A stretch of DNA of 64,000 nt. It comes from Cryptomeria japonica (taxonomy: Eukaryota; Streptophyta; Pinopsida; Cupressales; Cupressaceae). This document shows positions 36,641 to 48,708 of the stretch, in pieces; position 1 is the first letter of the stretch, and each line of letters begins with the position of its first letter. Below the pieces are notes generated by a model. That model saw only the letters and a list, made by a program, of their open reading frames with translations. It made no database searches and was not told the origin of the DNA. A program made the translations under genes and the position numbers. Where the stretch lies: NCBI RefSeq assembly GCF_030272615.1, contig NC_081415.1:193734695-193798694 (forward strand), read 5' to 3'.

Positions 36641-37832
36641 CTAGTTACCGGTTGAAGATCCTGCACCGGATTCGAGTGCAGATCCATTGTTAGCTCTAGA
36701 TTCATCCTTTCTCACCCACATCTTCTCATGCTTCTCCTTGATCTCTTCTACTTTCTCTTTCCCTTGTTCATCTTATTTGTTCTTGTCTACCGCAACATTG
36801 TTCTTTCCTCTATAGTACTTTGCAATGTGATTGGTTTTGTTGCATGCTTGACAAACACCATTATTCTTCATGGGTATGAAGTTCATCTGATTTTGTCTTG
36901 TCCTACATTGATTAGAGATATGTCCAAACATCCCATGAAGAATAACATCTTTTGTTCTGAAAGTTATTTATTACTACTCTACACATATTTGACTTATATC
37001 CAAAGTTATTGCATATCAAATACTAATCGACAAAGGTAGTTGTAGGAATAGTATTCATGTTGTTCATCATATTGTTATTGTTCATCATTCCACTATTCAT
37101 CCTACTTCTACACTGACTCACCATATGACCAAACTTGTTGCAAGTAAAATATCTACCATTTAATTTATGAGCATTAGGCTATCTTATCGGAAGATTCTTG
37201 CTCTTCTTCTGATCAGGTTTAGCATTGCCTTGTCAAAATCCGAAGGATTAGCCTTTCTCAAATCCTAGGCTTTGCATATCCTTTCCATGTCTCTGACTTT
37301 CTAGCATCTCGTCAAGCCTTGTTGAACTAACTTTGAATTTATATTTGTATTCATTGGTAGTAGCAAGTTCATCCCTGAAGGTAGCAATTTGTCTCTCAAG
37401 TTCTTGACCATTGTTCCTTGATTATGTCAATTCAAGCTTTAACTGATCATTCTCATAGGTAAGCCTGAAGCATTCATCAACTCTTTCCTTCAATGACAGT
37501 TCTAGATTCTCTTCATTCTTCTTTTGGTCCTCAATTTCCTTAGTTAGTCTCATTATAATGGATTGCATCTCATTCTTCAAAGCATCATTCTCTCTCTCAA
37601 GCTTGTTAACCTCATCAACTTTGTCTTGGTATTCCATGATCTGATCTTCTTTCTCCTTCAACTTGTCCATTAATTCCTTCCTCTTTTCTCTATAGACACT
37701 TGCTTGATCCTTTACCTCACTAATGAATTCATTAGCAGCATTCAGGTTCTTCTTCAAGGTATAGACCTCACTTCTATTTGCATCAAGATCCTCAAGTGCC
37801 ACATTGAGTTGTCTCTAAAAACGGGAATCCAT
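36641..37832 (-). pseudogene. Gag-like ORF of element C
   Basis: The likely start is ATG at 37832-37830 (MDSRF), followed at codon 6 by a TAG. The open coiled-coil stretch 37802-37422 is rich in Glu/Lys/Leu. Further downstream on the minus strand are a zinc knuckle FTCNKFGHMVSQC (about 37100-37150) and a degenerate one (QACNKTNHIAKYY, about 36820-36860). The Lys/Glu tail ends at the stop at 36641-36643. Same architecture as the gag ORFs of A and B. Confidence 0.75.
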
Positions 37833-37885
37833 TGAATCAATCTCCTAGATCTTCCTCAAGCGCTTAAGCTTCCTCAGAGGAACTA

Positions 37886-37898
37886 GGCTCTGATACCA
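37886..37898 (-). other. Primer binding site of element C (initiator Met tRNA)
   Basis: The minus strand reads TGGTATCAGAGCC, two bases inside the 5' LTR of C. Confidence 0.9.
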
Positions 37899-37900
37899 AT

Positions 37901-38885
37901 TGTTAGAGTCAGAGATCACTAAGAAGGGGGGTAAATAAGTGATCTACCAGAAATCAAATCCTCAAACTTATTCTTTATCTACTGGTTAGCCATGCATAAT
38001 AGAAAAGAACATAAACATGCAACATAGAATCCACAAATCCACAACACCAAAATTTTTGTGTGGAAACCCAGAAAGGGAAAAACCACGGTGGGGCTGGAAC
38101 CCACAATATTCATATACTATGGCTAGGAGTACATAAATATTACATAGATTGGGAATGCACTTGCATTTAGGCTCACTGCCTAGAGCTCACTACTTAATTA
38201 CAATTGCCCAGAAGGCTACAACAATCAGGGAAGTCTCTCTGACTTACAATTTGATTACAATGAGGAAATACAATGAAATGAACTCTCAATCAGCATTTGA
38301 CTATGCAAGAATGAGTTTCAGTTAAGCAGTAAATCTTTGATTATCTTTTCTCTACTGAATACTCTGTTTCTATCTTAGTCAGCTATCGGTTGGTCTGAAA
38401 GAAAAGTGTGCACGTGAAAATGCACTTAATCGCACCAAAACGGATCACCATAACTCTAACACACACCAAAAATCAATCGCCAAATTGATCTTATATATCT
38501 AGTCTTACCACAAAAGCAATCTCCTTCAAGTCAGCTTTAAGAAGTATAAAGTGTAGCTCCAAGTCTGCTTCAATCTTGAACAAAACATAGAAATAGAATT
38601 AAAGATTATAATCACACACTTCCTAAGGGTCTTCCCAATCATCGAGATCAAAAAAATAATCACCAAAAATACCGCAATCATCGAAAATCATTTCGGATCA
38701 AAGCATTACTGAAATACCATGTTTTACTGATTAACTGCCTACTGGTTACCTCTAGCTTCCAGATAAGATGAGTCACGACTGCTGTATTGAATCACCAAGA
38801 AGAGTTTCCATCAATGATAACCCTAGACAAATATGCAACTACCATAAGTCATCTGAAATCATTGGATGAGTGTCAATTACCAACA
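37901..38885 (-). repeat. 5' LTR of element C
   Basis: A complete 985-bp LTR, TGTTAGAGTC...GTCAATTACCAACA. Hairpin AGATCACT / AGTGATCT at 37913-37945 with a G-run loop. Motif GTGGAAACCC...GGGAAAAACCAC at about 38059-38085. Followed by the target copy CTACT. Confidence 0.93.
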
Positions 38886-39589
38886 CTACTTCAATGAGAA
38901 GAATGCTTAAGGAGCATTAGTACAGATAGGAGAGAAAAATCAGATGAAGGCGAGTATATGCCCTCTCATATTTTTCCCCCAATGAGGAGAGGAAAATAGG
39001 AAGAAAGACGAGCCAAAATTTGTCCAAAATGGGCAAAAGCCATTGTAGGTGAAAATTAGGCTATATACTCGAAAGTGGTCCCCAAGAAGGGTCATTGTTA
39101 CTATTCATTGCGGTTGTTTGAGCTGAGGTTTGCATAGAGTCTGAGCAAAAATTCCATATAGATGAGAGCTTAGGGTGAGCAAGATCGAGGAGTTGCAGAC
39201 CGTGGTCAAGCAGTGTAGTGAGCTCAACCAGCTACGACTAAAAACATCCCTCGTTTTGTAATTTTAGTGTTTTTGGGAGTATTTTGGTCGAACAGCTGTG
39301 CAGGTGTCCCTGGGATGTGTTGTCATCTAGTCTGTATGCCTACATCTTAGATGGGAACATTTGTCCAAATGATGCACTTTCATCCTAAAGAAGCACTGGT
39401 GTTTGCGTCTTCTAGGTGCGCAATTGTCTATTTGGAAGATAGAATTGGAACTAATGCAAAATTGTTTACATACAGAAATTGCCCGAGATGCAGGAGTATA
39501 CATCGGGGCACTAGTTGTAGATGCTATAGAGTCGTGTAGATGAGTTATTAGCTACCGATAGATGACTCCTCCATAGGGTAAGTTTATGG

Positions 39590-40560
39590 TGGACATATAT
39601 GTTGTTGGAGTTTCAGTTCCATGCCCCCATGCTACAGGCATTGATGGAGAGGTGGGATGCAGACACTGTCTTTTCAACTACTCACAGGAGAGATGACAAT
39701 GACACTGATCGACATCTACTGCATCCTATGGCTTCCTATATGGGGGGAGTGAGTGTCACCAAAAATCCTTTCTACTGTGAAGCTGGGCAGATAACATGAG
39801 TGAACCCTGGGGCGAAGGGTAGATGCCACAGGACACGTGTACCTATGAGAATTGGGCTAGGGATGAGTGTTGATTCCCTTGGTATGACGCATCATGATCA
39901 TGACCATTACACGGAGGGTGTTGACAGACGGCCATGGTTTAGAGCTAGATACAAGTATTGTTCCTTTGATCTAGGAGATGAAGGAGAGGTAGACGGTGTA
40001 TGCATGGGGTTGTAATATGCTGGCCCATTTATATTATGTGCTCTCTTGGTACATACACCATGAGTACCACAACCTCACAACATACACTCTCCTACAGGTC
40101 TGGGCCTTCAAGAACATCACTTGTACACAACCAGTTGGATTCCCGATGTCGATGCCCTTAGACATGCCATGGGCACACACGTATCCACTACAACGTAAAG
40201 GATGGCAGACATGAGACCTCACCTATTGGAGGGTGACCGTTGACCATCTCAGGATTAGGGATGTTATGGAAACCATACCGTGACATGGGGGTCTAGTCCA
40301 TAGACCGCATGTAGCTTCCACAAATGCAGGGAGACCGCATCCTACTCAAATTCCAAGACCATGTGGCGATATCGTACTACTGGCAGCGATGCATGTGCCT
40401 GTTCGGGCAGATACATACTATTCCCCCTACTGCTCCAACCTACACATGATAACCTAGGAGTGTGTTACGACCACAAGACCTACCCTGTCCCAACCTTAGA
40501 AATGTACAAGACAGTCTGTAGGGGAGTGACGATGACAACATCACTCCACAGCTTGACATA
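39590..40560 (+). pseudogene. Plant-mobile-domain (PMD) relic, antisense within element D
   Basis: On the strand opposite to D's genes, fragments match the plant mobile domain of MAIN/PP7-long-like proteins. They are LMERWDADTVFSTT (39641), then after a one-base frame change GEMTMTLIDIYCILWLP (39687), then YTLLQVWAFKNI (about 40080-40118), then VDHLRIRDVMETI (about 40230-40275). Stops and frameshifts lie between them. PMD-bearing extra ORFs in antisense orientation between pol and the 3' LTR have been described for plant Ty3/gypsy elements, and this fits that position. Sequence further right (40600-41540) is acidic/Gln-rich in the same direction and may be its C-terminal part. A function for the element is not known. 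Confidence 0.6.
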
Positions 40561-41794
40561 GATGATGTCGGAGTCACACCAAGGTTCACAGGCTAGTGGA
40601 GCAGGGTAGGTTCGACATCGATATTCCCACTAGATGCAGAGGGAGGAGATTTCGGAGCTCTTGGGGGAGACAATGATGATCAGGCCTCCACGAGTGATGA
40701 GGGTGAGAGGCCACAATAGACACAGTGGATGACAAGTCCTAGTCCAGACCGAGTTGTACCAGCTGCTAGGGCTCTTCCACCATCACCAATTGCACCACTA
40801 GCCCTACCATCAGCACAACCAATAGCAACAACGGTTGTGGAGGTATAGTCCAGCAGGGTGCCTCTGCAAGATCCAGACTAGCAGAGGGGTGATCCCGATA
40901 TGTACTTATAGTTTCATTTGATGTACTTCAATCTTTTCGTTGTATATGCATAGATGTAGAGGTTTTTGGACATGATGGATATTGATGTAACATATTTTGT
41001 GTTTGCAGAGAGCATAGAGGAGTCGTTGAGCTTCATCCACCAAGCGCTTGCAGAGGTCATCCCTGATATGCAGACATGGGGTCTTGTGTTCGATAACTAT
41101 TGGCCCCTCGAGGCAGCAGGGAGACATGTGCAACTATTCGATCATGTAGCACAGCTACAAATAGCATATGAGGAGGCTCGAGTAGAGCTAGTGCAGGGAG
41201 AAGCACAGCTAGCCATTGTGACGGGGCAGTGAGATCAGGCCTTGCAGGAGGTCCGCACTATTCTCAGATAGAAAGACCAGGTGAGGATGCCAGTTGAGAG
41301 TGTTGAGAGGGCACATGATGCTTTGCAGAGCTAGGTCGATGACCTCCAGCGATAGGTGGATGCTGCATAGTAGGGCACTGCAAGTCACCTAGACCACCCC
41401 AAGTGCACCAGCTGATGGTAGACCTCGAGGCGTCACGCCAATGAGAGATGGCAGCATGGGAGGAGCTGATGACACAATGAGAGACTATGGCTGAGCTATG
41501 AGGAGAGCTAAGGGGATTAAAATCGTAGAGCACTATGACTACAAGATCGTAGTCAACACCACTCAGACAGCCTCCTCACCGAGACCAGGATCTTCCAGTG
41601 TTGATGACCTCGGGGACATGACCATGAGACCAGTCATGACATATTTTGATGTATTCTATGTACAAATTTTTTTGGTATATATACATGGATGTATTCATGT
41701 ATATCAAAGACATATATGACAACATCACGTATTTTTGTAGTGATGCGATACATGTACATTGATATGATACATTGACACACACACAAACACACAT

Positions 41795-41797
<3 letters not shown>

Positions 41798-41864
<67 letters not shown>
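41798..41864. repeat. (AT)n microsatellite
   Basis: About 33 uninterrupted AT units follow a short imperfect CA tract (41776-41793). It lies in the noncoding 3' region of element D. Confidence 0.95.
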
Positions 41865-41867
<3 letters not shown>

Positions 41868-42163
41868 TTGTGTTTTCATTGATGGATGTTGTGTTTATTT
41901 TATATGCTTATGTGATGGATGATGTAGATTTAGATGCTTATCATGATTTAATTTACATATGTTTGTATGCATGATTAAATCTTATGATGATCTATATATA
42001 TGACACATGTACATGCACACACATAGACGTGGATGTAACAATGCATAATAACTTCATAACACAAAAAGGAGTGTCACGTTGATGAAGGATATGTGTCAGG
42101 ACACAATCCCTCACCCCCCATAGGCTTCAAGGTATCAAGCATGAGACACATAATACACCTCTT

Positions 42164-45100
42164 CTACGCATAGTATCTACATAGGTGTTCGACATTGATT
42201 GAATCTTTAAGAGGAGTGCCATCCATGGAAGATAGGCCATAGGCACCAGAACCATAAACAAAGGTCATGATGTATGGACCTAACCAATTCGGGCTGAATT
42301 TCCCTTTCTGGTCAGGTGACGCATTAATATTTCTCTGGTTCTCATAAAGAACTAGGTCACCTTTCTTAAAAGTCCGAGGTAGCACACTTTGGTTATATTG
42401 TTTGGATAGAGATTTTTGATAAGCTTAAAGATGTTGAAGGGCCATTAAATGACGCTCATCCAACAATTCAAGCTGATTTAAATGACATGCAATAAGAATC
42501 ATCATCAATAATCCCTTTTAAGGAGACCCGCAAAGAGGGAGTCTTCAATTCAAGAGGCATAATAGCATCGACACCATACACAAGGTTGTAGGGCATCATT
42601 CTTGTATCCCTACGAACACACGTGAAATAGGCCCATAATGCGTAGATTAATTGCAAATGCCAATCTTTACCATGTTTAGTGACAGTGATGCGTAAGATTT
42701 ATTCAATGGTTTTGTTAGATGCTTCCGCTTGACCATTAGATTGTGGGTAGTAAGGTGTAGAAAATTGATGTTGAATGTGAAAGTTTTCAAGAAAATGTTT
42801 AGCCTCCTTGTTCTTAAAAGGCATACTATTATCATAAACAAGGGTAGCAAACAAGCCAAATCGAGAAATGATGTTATCCATGATAAAGCCACAAATCGTA
42901 TCGATAGGAGTCGATCTTAGTGAGACTACCTTGACTCACTTCATGAAGTAATCTGTAGCAGCGATAATGAAGATGTGACCTTTAGATGAAGGGGGAGATA
43001 TCTTGCCAATGATGTCTAATCCCCAAGTCTAGAAAGGCCACAGAGAGAAAGCTCCTACACAGGGGCTCGAATTAGGTTGCTATGTTGTTGACATTGAGGA
43101 TACTTTTTGACAAAAGCAAAAGAATCTTGTTCCATCGATTGCCAATAGTACCCCATGTGAATCAACTTGTGTAGCAAAGACTTTCCTCCAAAATTCCCAC
43201 CTCCAGAGCCTGAATGGGCTTCCTGAAGGGCAAGGGGAATCTCAGATTTTGTTAAACACCGCAAAAGAAGACCGTTGTATGACCTCCTATAAATTACATT
43301 AGATAGGATAATGTAATGGTTGGCCAGCTTCTGAATCCACATGCGTGAACTTTTGCTGACATCATCAGGAAAACTTCCAGTTTTTAAATAATTAAAAATG
43401 TGTGCAAACCATTCTCTTGAATCGACAGGGGCACACATAAGGTTATCTAATTGAGTTTGATTAGAGACAGCTGGAGAGCGGAGGACTTGTACCACAAAGC
43501 AGTATTCATCCAGACCGAAATCAGGCCTATAAGGGAAGCAACACTTGCCATTACATCCGCATGACTATTTTGCCTCCGTGAGATGCTATCGATCGTGTAA
43601 GTAGCAAGTTGCTCCAATATGGTCAATACTAAATCCTTATACTGAGACAACTTCAACTACATAACATGATAAGAACTCGTCACTTTGTTTACAATAAGTT
43701 CAGAATCTCCATGGATGTGGATTTTCTTTACTCCCATGGCAATTGCAACATGAAATCCTGCTATCAGGGCCTCACACTCGGCGATGTTATTGGTACAATA
43801 GAATTCTAAATGGAAAGAAAGAGGAACTGGCTTTCCTTCAGGTGAGACAAAAACCATACCTGTGCCTGAGCTAGTTTGACACCTCAAACCATTAAAATAC
43901 ATGTCCCATACATGGTCCTGGTCAATGATCAGAACATCCTCATCGAGGAAGAGGTCTAAGGTGGGGAAAGACTTGTCCAAGGGGGTGTCAGCTAGCTGAT
44001 CGACAATGAACTTCCCTTTGATTGAATTTTGAGTTATGAAGTGTATGTCAAATTTAGAGAGCAACTTCACCCATTTGGTCACCCTTCCCAAGAGATCATA
44101 CTTTGCAAGGAGGTGCTTGAGGGCATCATTTTTAGAAATGACCCGTGTTCAAGCATGGAGGATATAGTGTCTCAGCTTCTGAGTCACGAAGATAAGAACC
44201 AAGTACTGTTTTTCCATAGTAGAATATCGAGTTTCATATCCTATTAAAGTGCAGATGATGTAATAGACTTCTCTTTCCTGCCCTTCATCATCACGTTGGG
44301 ACACTAATGCCTCCAAAGCGTGAGATGAAGCTGAAATATACAGGAAGAAAGGCCTATCAGACATAGCCGACATGATGATAGGAGGATTAGCTAGGTAATC
44401 TTTGATGAAATCAAATGCTTTTTGACATTCTTCATTCAATTTGAAATAAGTATCTTTCTTCAACAATTGTTTAAAAGGGAGGTTACGATCAACCAATTGT
44501 ACCACAAATCGATGAATGGCCTTGATTTTCCCTTTTAAGATATGAAGATGAAAGATATTCTTAGGTGGAGGCATGTTCACAATTGCATCAATATTATTTG
44601 TGTCTATTTTGATTCCTCGGTGGGAGACAATGAATCCTAGGAGCTTCCCAGCGTCAACACCAAAGACACACTTGACAGGATTCAATCTCATTTTATATAA
44701 TCGAAGCCTTTCGAAGACCAATTGGAGATTTTCAATATGCATTTCTCCTGCTAAGGATTTTACCAAGATATCATTGACATAATCTTTTAAGACCTTATGG
44801 ATGAAATCAAGGTCATGGCTTGTTGATAGGTCACTGCTGCATTCTTCAACCCAAACGACATGATGACATATCAAAAGGTTCCCCAAGGGGTTGTCAAGGC
44901 AGTTATATTGATCTTCTGGGTTGATATGGATATGACTATAACTCGAGAAGTCATCCACGAATGAGAGTAAAGGATACCCCATGGTTGAATCCATGATCAT
45001 ATCTATATTCGGGAGAGGAAAGTCATCCTTGAGGGAAAAATTTTTACATCCCAAAAATCAATGCAAATATGGATGCAACCACTGGGTTTTCTTACCAGGA

Positions 45101-47450
45101 CAATGTTCGAGATCCAAGATGAATAGTCAATGGGGCAGATAAGGCCAACTTTTAGGAGCTTCTCTATCTCAGTCTTGACTAGTAAAGCCACCTTAGGATT
45201 CATCTTTCAAATCTTTTACTTCATTGGCTTATCATCAGGACTAAGCACAATATTGTGTACCACAATGGACTCATCAATGTTAGGCATCTCCTTGTAATAC
45301 CAAGCAAAGATGTCAAGGAATTGATGCAACAAATTGGAATATTCTTTGAATTCTTCGAAGGATAAGAATTTTTCTTTTTATGACCTTTTCGGGAGCCTTA
45401 TCGCTCATGATGACATCAGTAGTATCTCCACTAAGGAGCACACTACAGTCTTCTAGATGATTGATAGAAATTTGTTCTCTATTGTGAGATAGAGGTGCCC
45501 CCTACGAAACGGATTCTCCAAAATACGCCTGAGCATTCAAGCAATTTGGAATCGACGTTTATGATGGTAAGAAGGTAGCACCCAAAAATTCCTTCAAGGA
45601 TTCTTTTGAAGGGAAAAGATCCAAGGGATTCTCTTTAGGTGATACACCAGCATCGATGAGTTCTGGATGAACAAGCTTTAAAGGAAGGGGATCGACCAAA
45701 ATCATGTTAACAATTAACCATGGCTTCACCTTTGGACCTGTATGATAGTATCCTAGTCTAGTACTATGGTGATGAGGCTTAGGCTCCAAAGGAATTTGAA
45801 TACCTTGTTCATTAGGTCCACAACCCTTTTCATCATACCCAAGCTGAGATACAAGCTTGTATCCAGTACCATAGATATTTTGTAATTCTTTGAATGATGG
45901 TGGTTTCATATAGAAAAGGTGATCAACATGATAAGCATCACCTAGCTTTATAGACACATAATATTATTTTGTAGCTGAGGTGAATGAAATCTTAGGAAAT
46001 ATTAGATGGATGGGGTCTACTTTTTACTCACCAACATGAGAGTTAGAAAATCCAAAGAACCCCAATCATCACCCAAACATGCATTGACTTTTGATGGAGA
46101 AGGTGATTCAGCTGGGGAAGGTTTTTCAGGTGTAGACTCCAACATTTTCACCTTAGGAGTATCTACCTTTGGGGATTTTTCTTTTGAAGAATCCTGCTTC
46201 TCAGGTGATCTCTCCTTTTTTAAAAATTCCTTAGCGACTTCTTCCTTCTTACGCTCTTTCTTTTTAGGGGATGAGACAGAAGCAGAAGTTACGATCAAAG
46301 AAGACAAAGTGGGTACATAATTTTAAAATGAATGTGTAATAGAAGCCTAATCGACTGCGGCTATTTGACATAACTACATAGCCTCAGGATCAACCTTAAC
46401 CATGACAACCTGATTATTAGCCATGAACTTTACGGATCCATGAAGTGTAGATGAAAAATCTCCCAAAGTGTGTAGCCATGGTCTGCCTAAAAGAAGATTG
46501 TATGATAAAGGGTTTGGCATAACATGCACAAGGGTTGGAATAGTGATCGGTCCAACCTTTAAGGATAGTATGATAGTCCCCATAGCAGTCTTACCATTGT
46601 TATCAAAACATCAGATGAATAAGGAGGAGGTTGCCAAATAATTTGGGTCCACCTTGATCTTTGGTAACAAGTCTTAACCACAAATGTTCAGTGATGAACT
46701 TGTATCAACAAGCGTTCATCTAATACAAATGCCATTCACATGAACAATGATCATTAATGGATCTGCTAAATTCCTAACTTCAGGAGGCAAGAGTTCATGC
46801 GGATAAAAGGTAATATTTGGTGAATCTACACAAATATGATCCATTAGTGCATTCACATCAGCCGGTCTCGCATAGGAAGGTAGAAAAATATATTGCAAAG
46901 CTTCCTATAGCATACCTTGATACATCAGGGCGGTTTGAAGTAAATCCCAAAGTGAGATCTTAGTCAAAGTAACCTTAAGTTGCTCGATAAGATCGTAATC
47001 ACTTGGTCGCTTGTCCATCGACAAAGGTGCCCTAGGAATGACGGGTTGAGAAGGAGGTAGAGAAGTTCGAGGTGGTTCAGGAACTTATTTCTTATTCTGA
47101 GTGTTATATGTGTGAGCAATAGTATTATAGCATGGTTTCTTGGATTACATAAATTTGGTATATAGATGAAAAGCTTCTCCTTTGAAAGGTTTTCCATTAA
47201 TGGTCTTAACTCTCTTAGGAGAAGGACTTTCCGTTGTCACATGGATGTATGGTCTCTTAGGCCTTTATGGGACTGCAGAGACAACAATGACATTCACAAA
47301 CCCTTCATTTTCAAATGAGGATGTCATGGAGGATGACTCACCATTTACATCTCTTTTAGGAGAAGGTGTTTCAAGGAAGTCATCCAAGACTTCATCCAAC
47401 ATATCAAAATCATCCTTCGAGAATGCCTTATCAAAGGCATCGAACTCCAA
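42164..47450 (-). pseudogene. Broken pol of element D (Tat-like Ty3/gypsy)
   Basis: Order on the minus strand: gag-pol linker (47450-46900); protease with YNLLLGRPWLHT (46583-46374) and active site reading Asp-Thr-Ser instead of Asp-Thr-Gly at 46706-46698; G-patch-like segment (GTGYKLVSQLGYDEKGCG, within 45957-45559); reverse transcriptase (45203-44500) whose YVDD motif reads YVND; RNase H (44480-44150); a second, archaeal-type RNase H (44091-43660; GTGMVFVSPEGKPVPLSFHL, AECEALIAG); integrase zinc region (43300-43055) and core (43000-42699; DNSMPFKNK, YYPQSNGQAEASNKTIE); C-terminal integrase to 42164. Several frameshifts, a TGA at 42936-42938 and a Cys-to-Tyr change in the integrase finger show it is dead. 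Two RNase H domains indicate the Tat lineage. Gag itself is missing. Confidence 0.88.
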
Positions 47451-47473
47451 AAGGAAAAGATCTAAAATTAGGC

Positions 47474-47492
47474 ATTCACGTCGGGTTCACCA
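47474..47492 (-). other. Primer binding site of element D (tRNA-Trp)
   Basis: The minus strand reads TGGTGAACCCGACGTGAAT, three bases inside the 5' LTR. It is complementary to the 3' end of plant tRNA-Trp as I remember that sequence. Element I uses the same primer. Confidence 0.75.
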
Positions 47493-47495
47493 AAA

Positions 47496-48703
47496 TGTAG
47501 GGGAGTAGATTTTCCCCTCCAAGATGATAAATCTTAAAAGGAAAATCTATCTACCGCTACCTCTTCGAACATGCACTAAGATGAGCTAGTGGATAACAAA
47601 CAACTACGCTAGCTACACTTACAAGATATAAATAACATAATTATAATGCAGAAATAATAAATACACAGAAACTGAATTTACAAAATGATGCAACACTAGA
47701 AACAATTTATACCTTCCAACCAGGGAGCTCTCGGGTTTAGGACGCCAGTGCAGGGTGCAGACACCTGCGCAACGCGCTATAGTCTGTATGACCCGCAAAT
47801 AGAGAAAGTCCCAGAAATAGACCTGCATGTAATTCTTTACACGTAAAACCTGTACATCACCTGCACAGACTAAGACAAGGAAAATTGTTGGGGCTGTATA
47901 GGGGCCTGCCTCAATCACACCCCTGTTTAGGTGTTTCCACTGCCATGGACAACCATATAGATAGATTGCTAAAATAAATTGGAACTTGGTAAATTAGAAA
48001 ATATATGCAAATGGAAACTAAACTACATTTAAAAGAAGCTAACTCCTATTGCATGCAATAAATATTGGAAGATATTGGAATAATGGAATATTGGAAATAA
48101 ATATTTAACAATGCAAAGGACTCATTACATGTAAAAGAGATTGGTAAAAAAGAGAAGGATAATGAGCATGAAGCCAAACCCCTCGATATTTGGATTCGTG
48201 AGCATGACGAAGCCCACTTGATTGTTTTGTTGGTAAGAAGCCAACATGAGATGATTATAGCTTGATATTGGCAGAGTATATGCCCAAGAGCATGAAGAGA
48301 GTAGTAAGATATCCAGGGCACAATGAGAGCCAAGAGCTAAGAACCCAAGATTGGGAACCCTTCAAAATGAGCTAGAAAGGGTTCTTAAATCCGAAAGGGG
48401 CACGGAGAGCCGTTACAACAAAACATGAGCTAAAAAACATGTGTTGGCCATCGTTTGATTCTCTACCAAATTCAAGATTCGAACAAATTTTCAAGACATT
48501 AGTGTAGCGTGTGGACATCCTCGCCTCGTGCTGACATCCATCAAAACGTAGGTCCAAAGGGGCTTTCAAGGAATTTCAAGGCACCTTGTCTTTCAAGCCC
48601 ATGATGCCAAAATATCATAATTTTGATCATGGATTTGTCATAAATGCACTAGGCATCATGCGTAAGTGTCATAAATGCACTAGGCACATTTTAGGACACT
48701 ACA
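47496..48703 (-). repeat. 5' LTR of element D
   Basis: TGTAGGGGAGTAG... to ...GGACACTACA on the plus strand, collinear with 16401-17600. The target copy TTATC follows at 48704-48708. Confidence 0.92.
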
Positions 48704-48708
48704 TTATC

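Larger units (their letters stand above)
17874..38885 (-). mobile_element. Element C: non-autonomous gag+ORF2 LTR element
   Basis: Flanked by a perfect 5-bp target duplication CTACT (17869-17873 and 38886-38890). Both LTRs are 985 bp once element A is removed from the left one. From right to left it has: 5' LTR, initiator-Met primer site, gag with zinc knuckles, ORF2, three purine tracts, 3' LTR. Element A is inserted in the 3' LTR and element B in ORF2. No protease, integrase, reverse transcriptase or RNase H is found, so movement would have needed enzymes from another element. The LTR structure and primer site point to a copia/Sirevirus-type helper (inference). Confidence 0.9.
16401..48703 (-). 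mobile_element. Element D: Tat-like Ty3/gypsy retrotransposon, carrier of C, A and B
   Basis: The two LTRs (16401-17600 and 47496-48703) are clear direct copies flanked by a perfect 5-bp target duplication TTATC (16396-16400 and 48704-48708). The element runs right to left: 5' LTR, tRNA-Trp primer site, gag remnant, protease, G-patch, reverse transcriptase, RNase H, a second RNase H, integrase, antisense plant-mobile-domain relic, polypurine tract, 3' LTR. Element C and its passengers A and B are inserted between the pol end and the 3' LTR. Without them D is about 11.3 kb. The second RNase H, the G-patch and the extra antisense ORF fit the plant Tat lineage. The coding parts are inactivated. 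Confidence 0.9.

Noticed and set aside
41576-41879. Tyr/Ile-rich minus-strand frames
   Set aside because: Generated by the AT microsatellite at 41798-41864.
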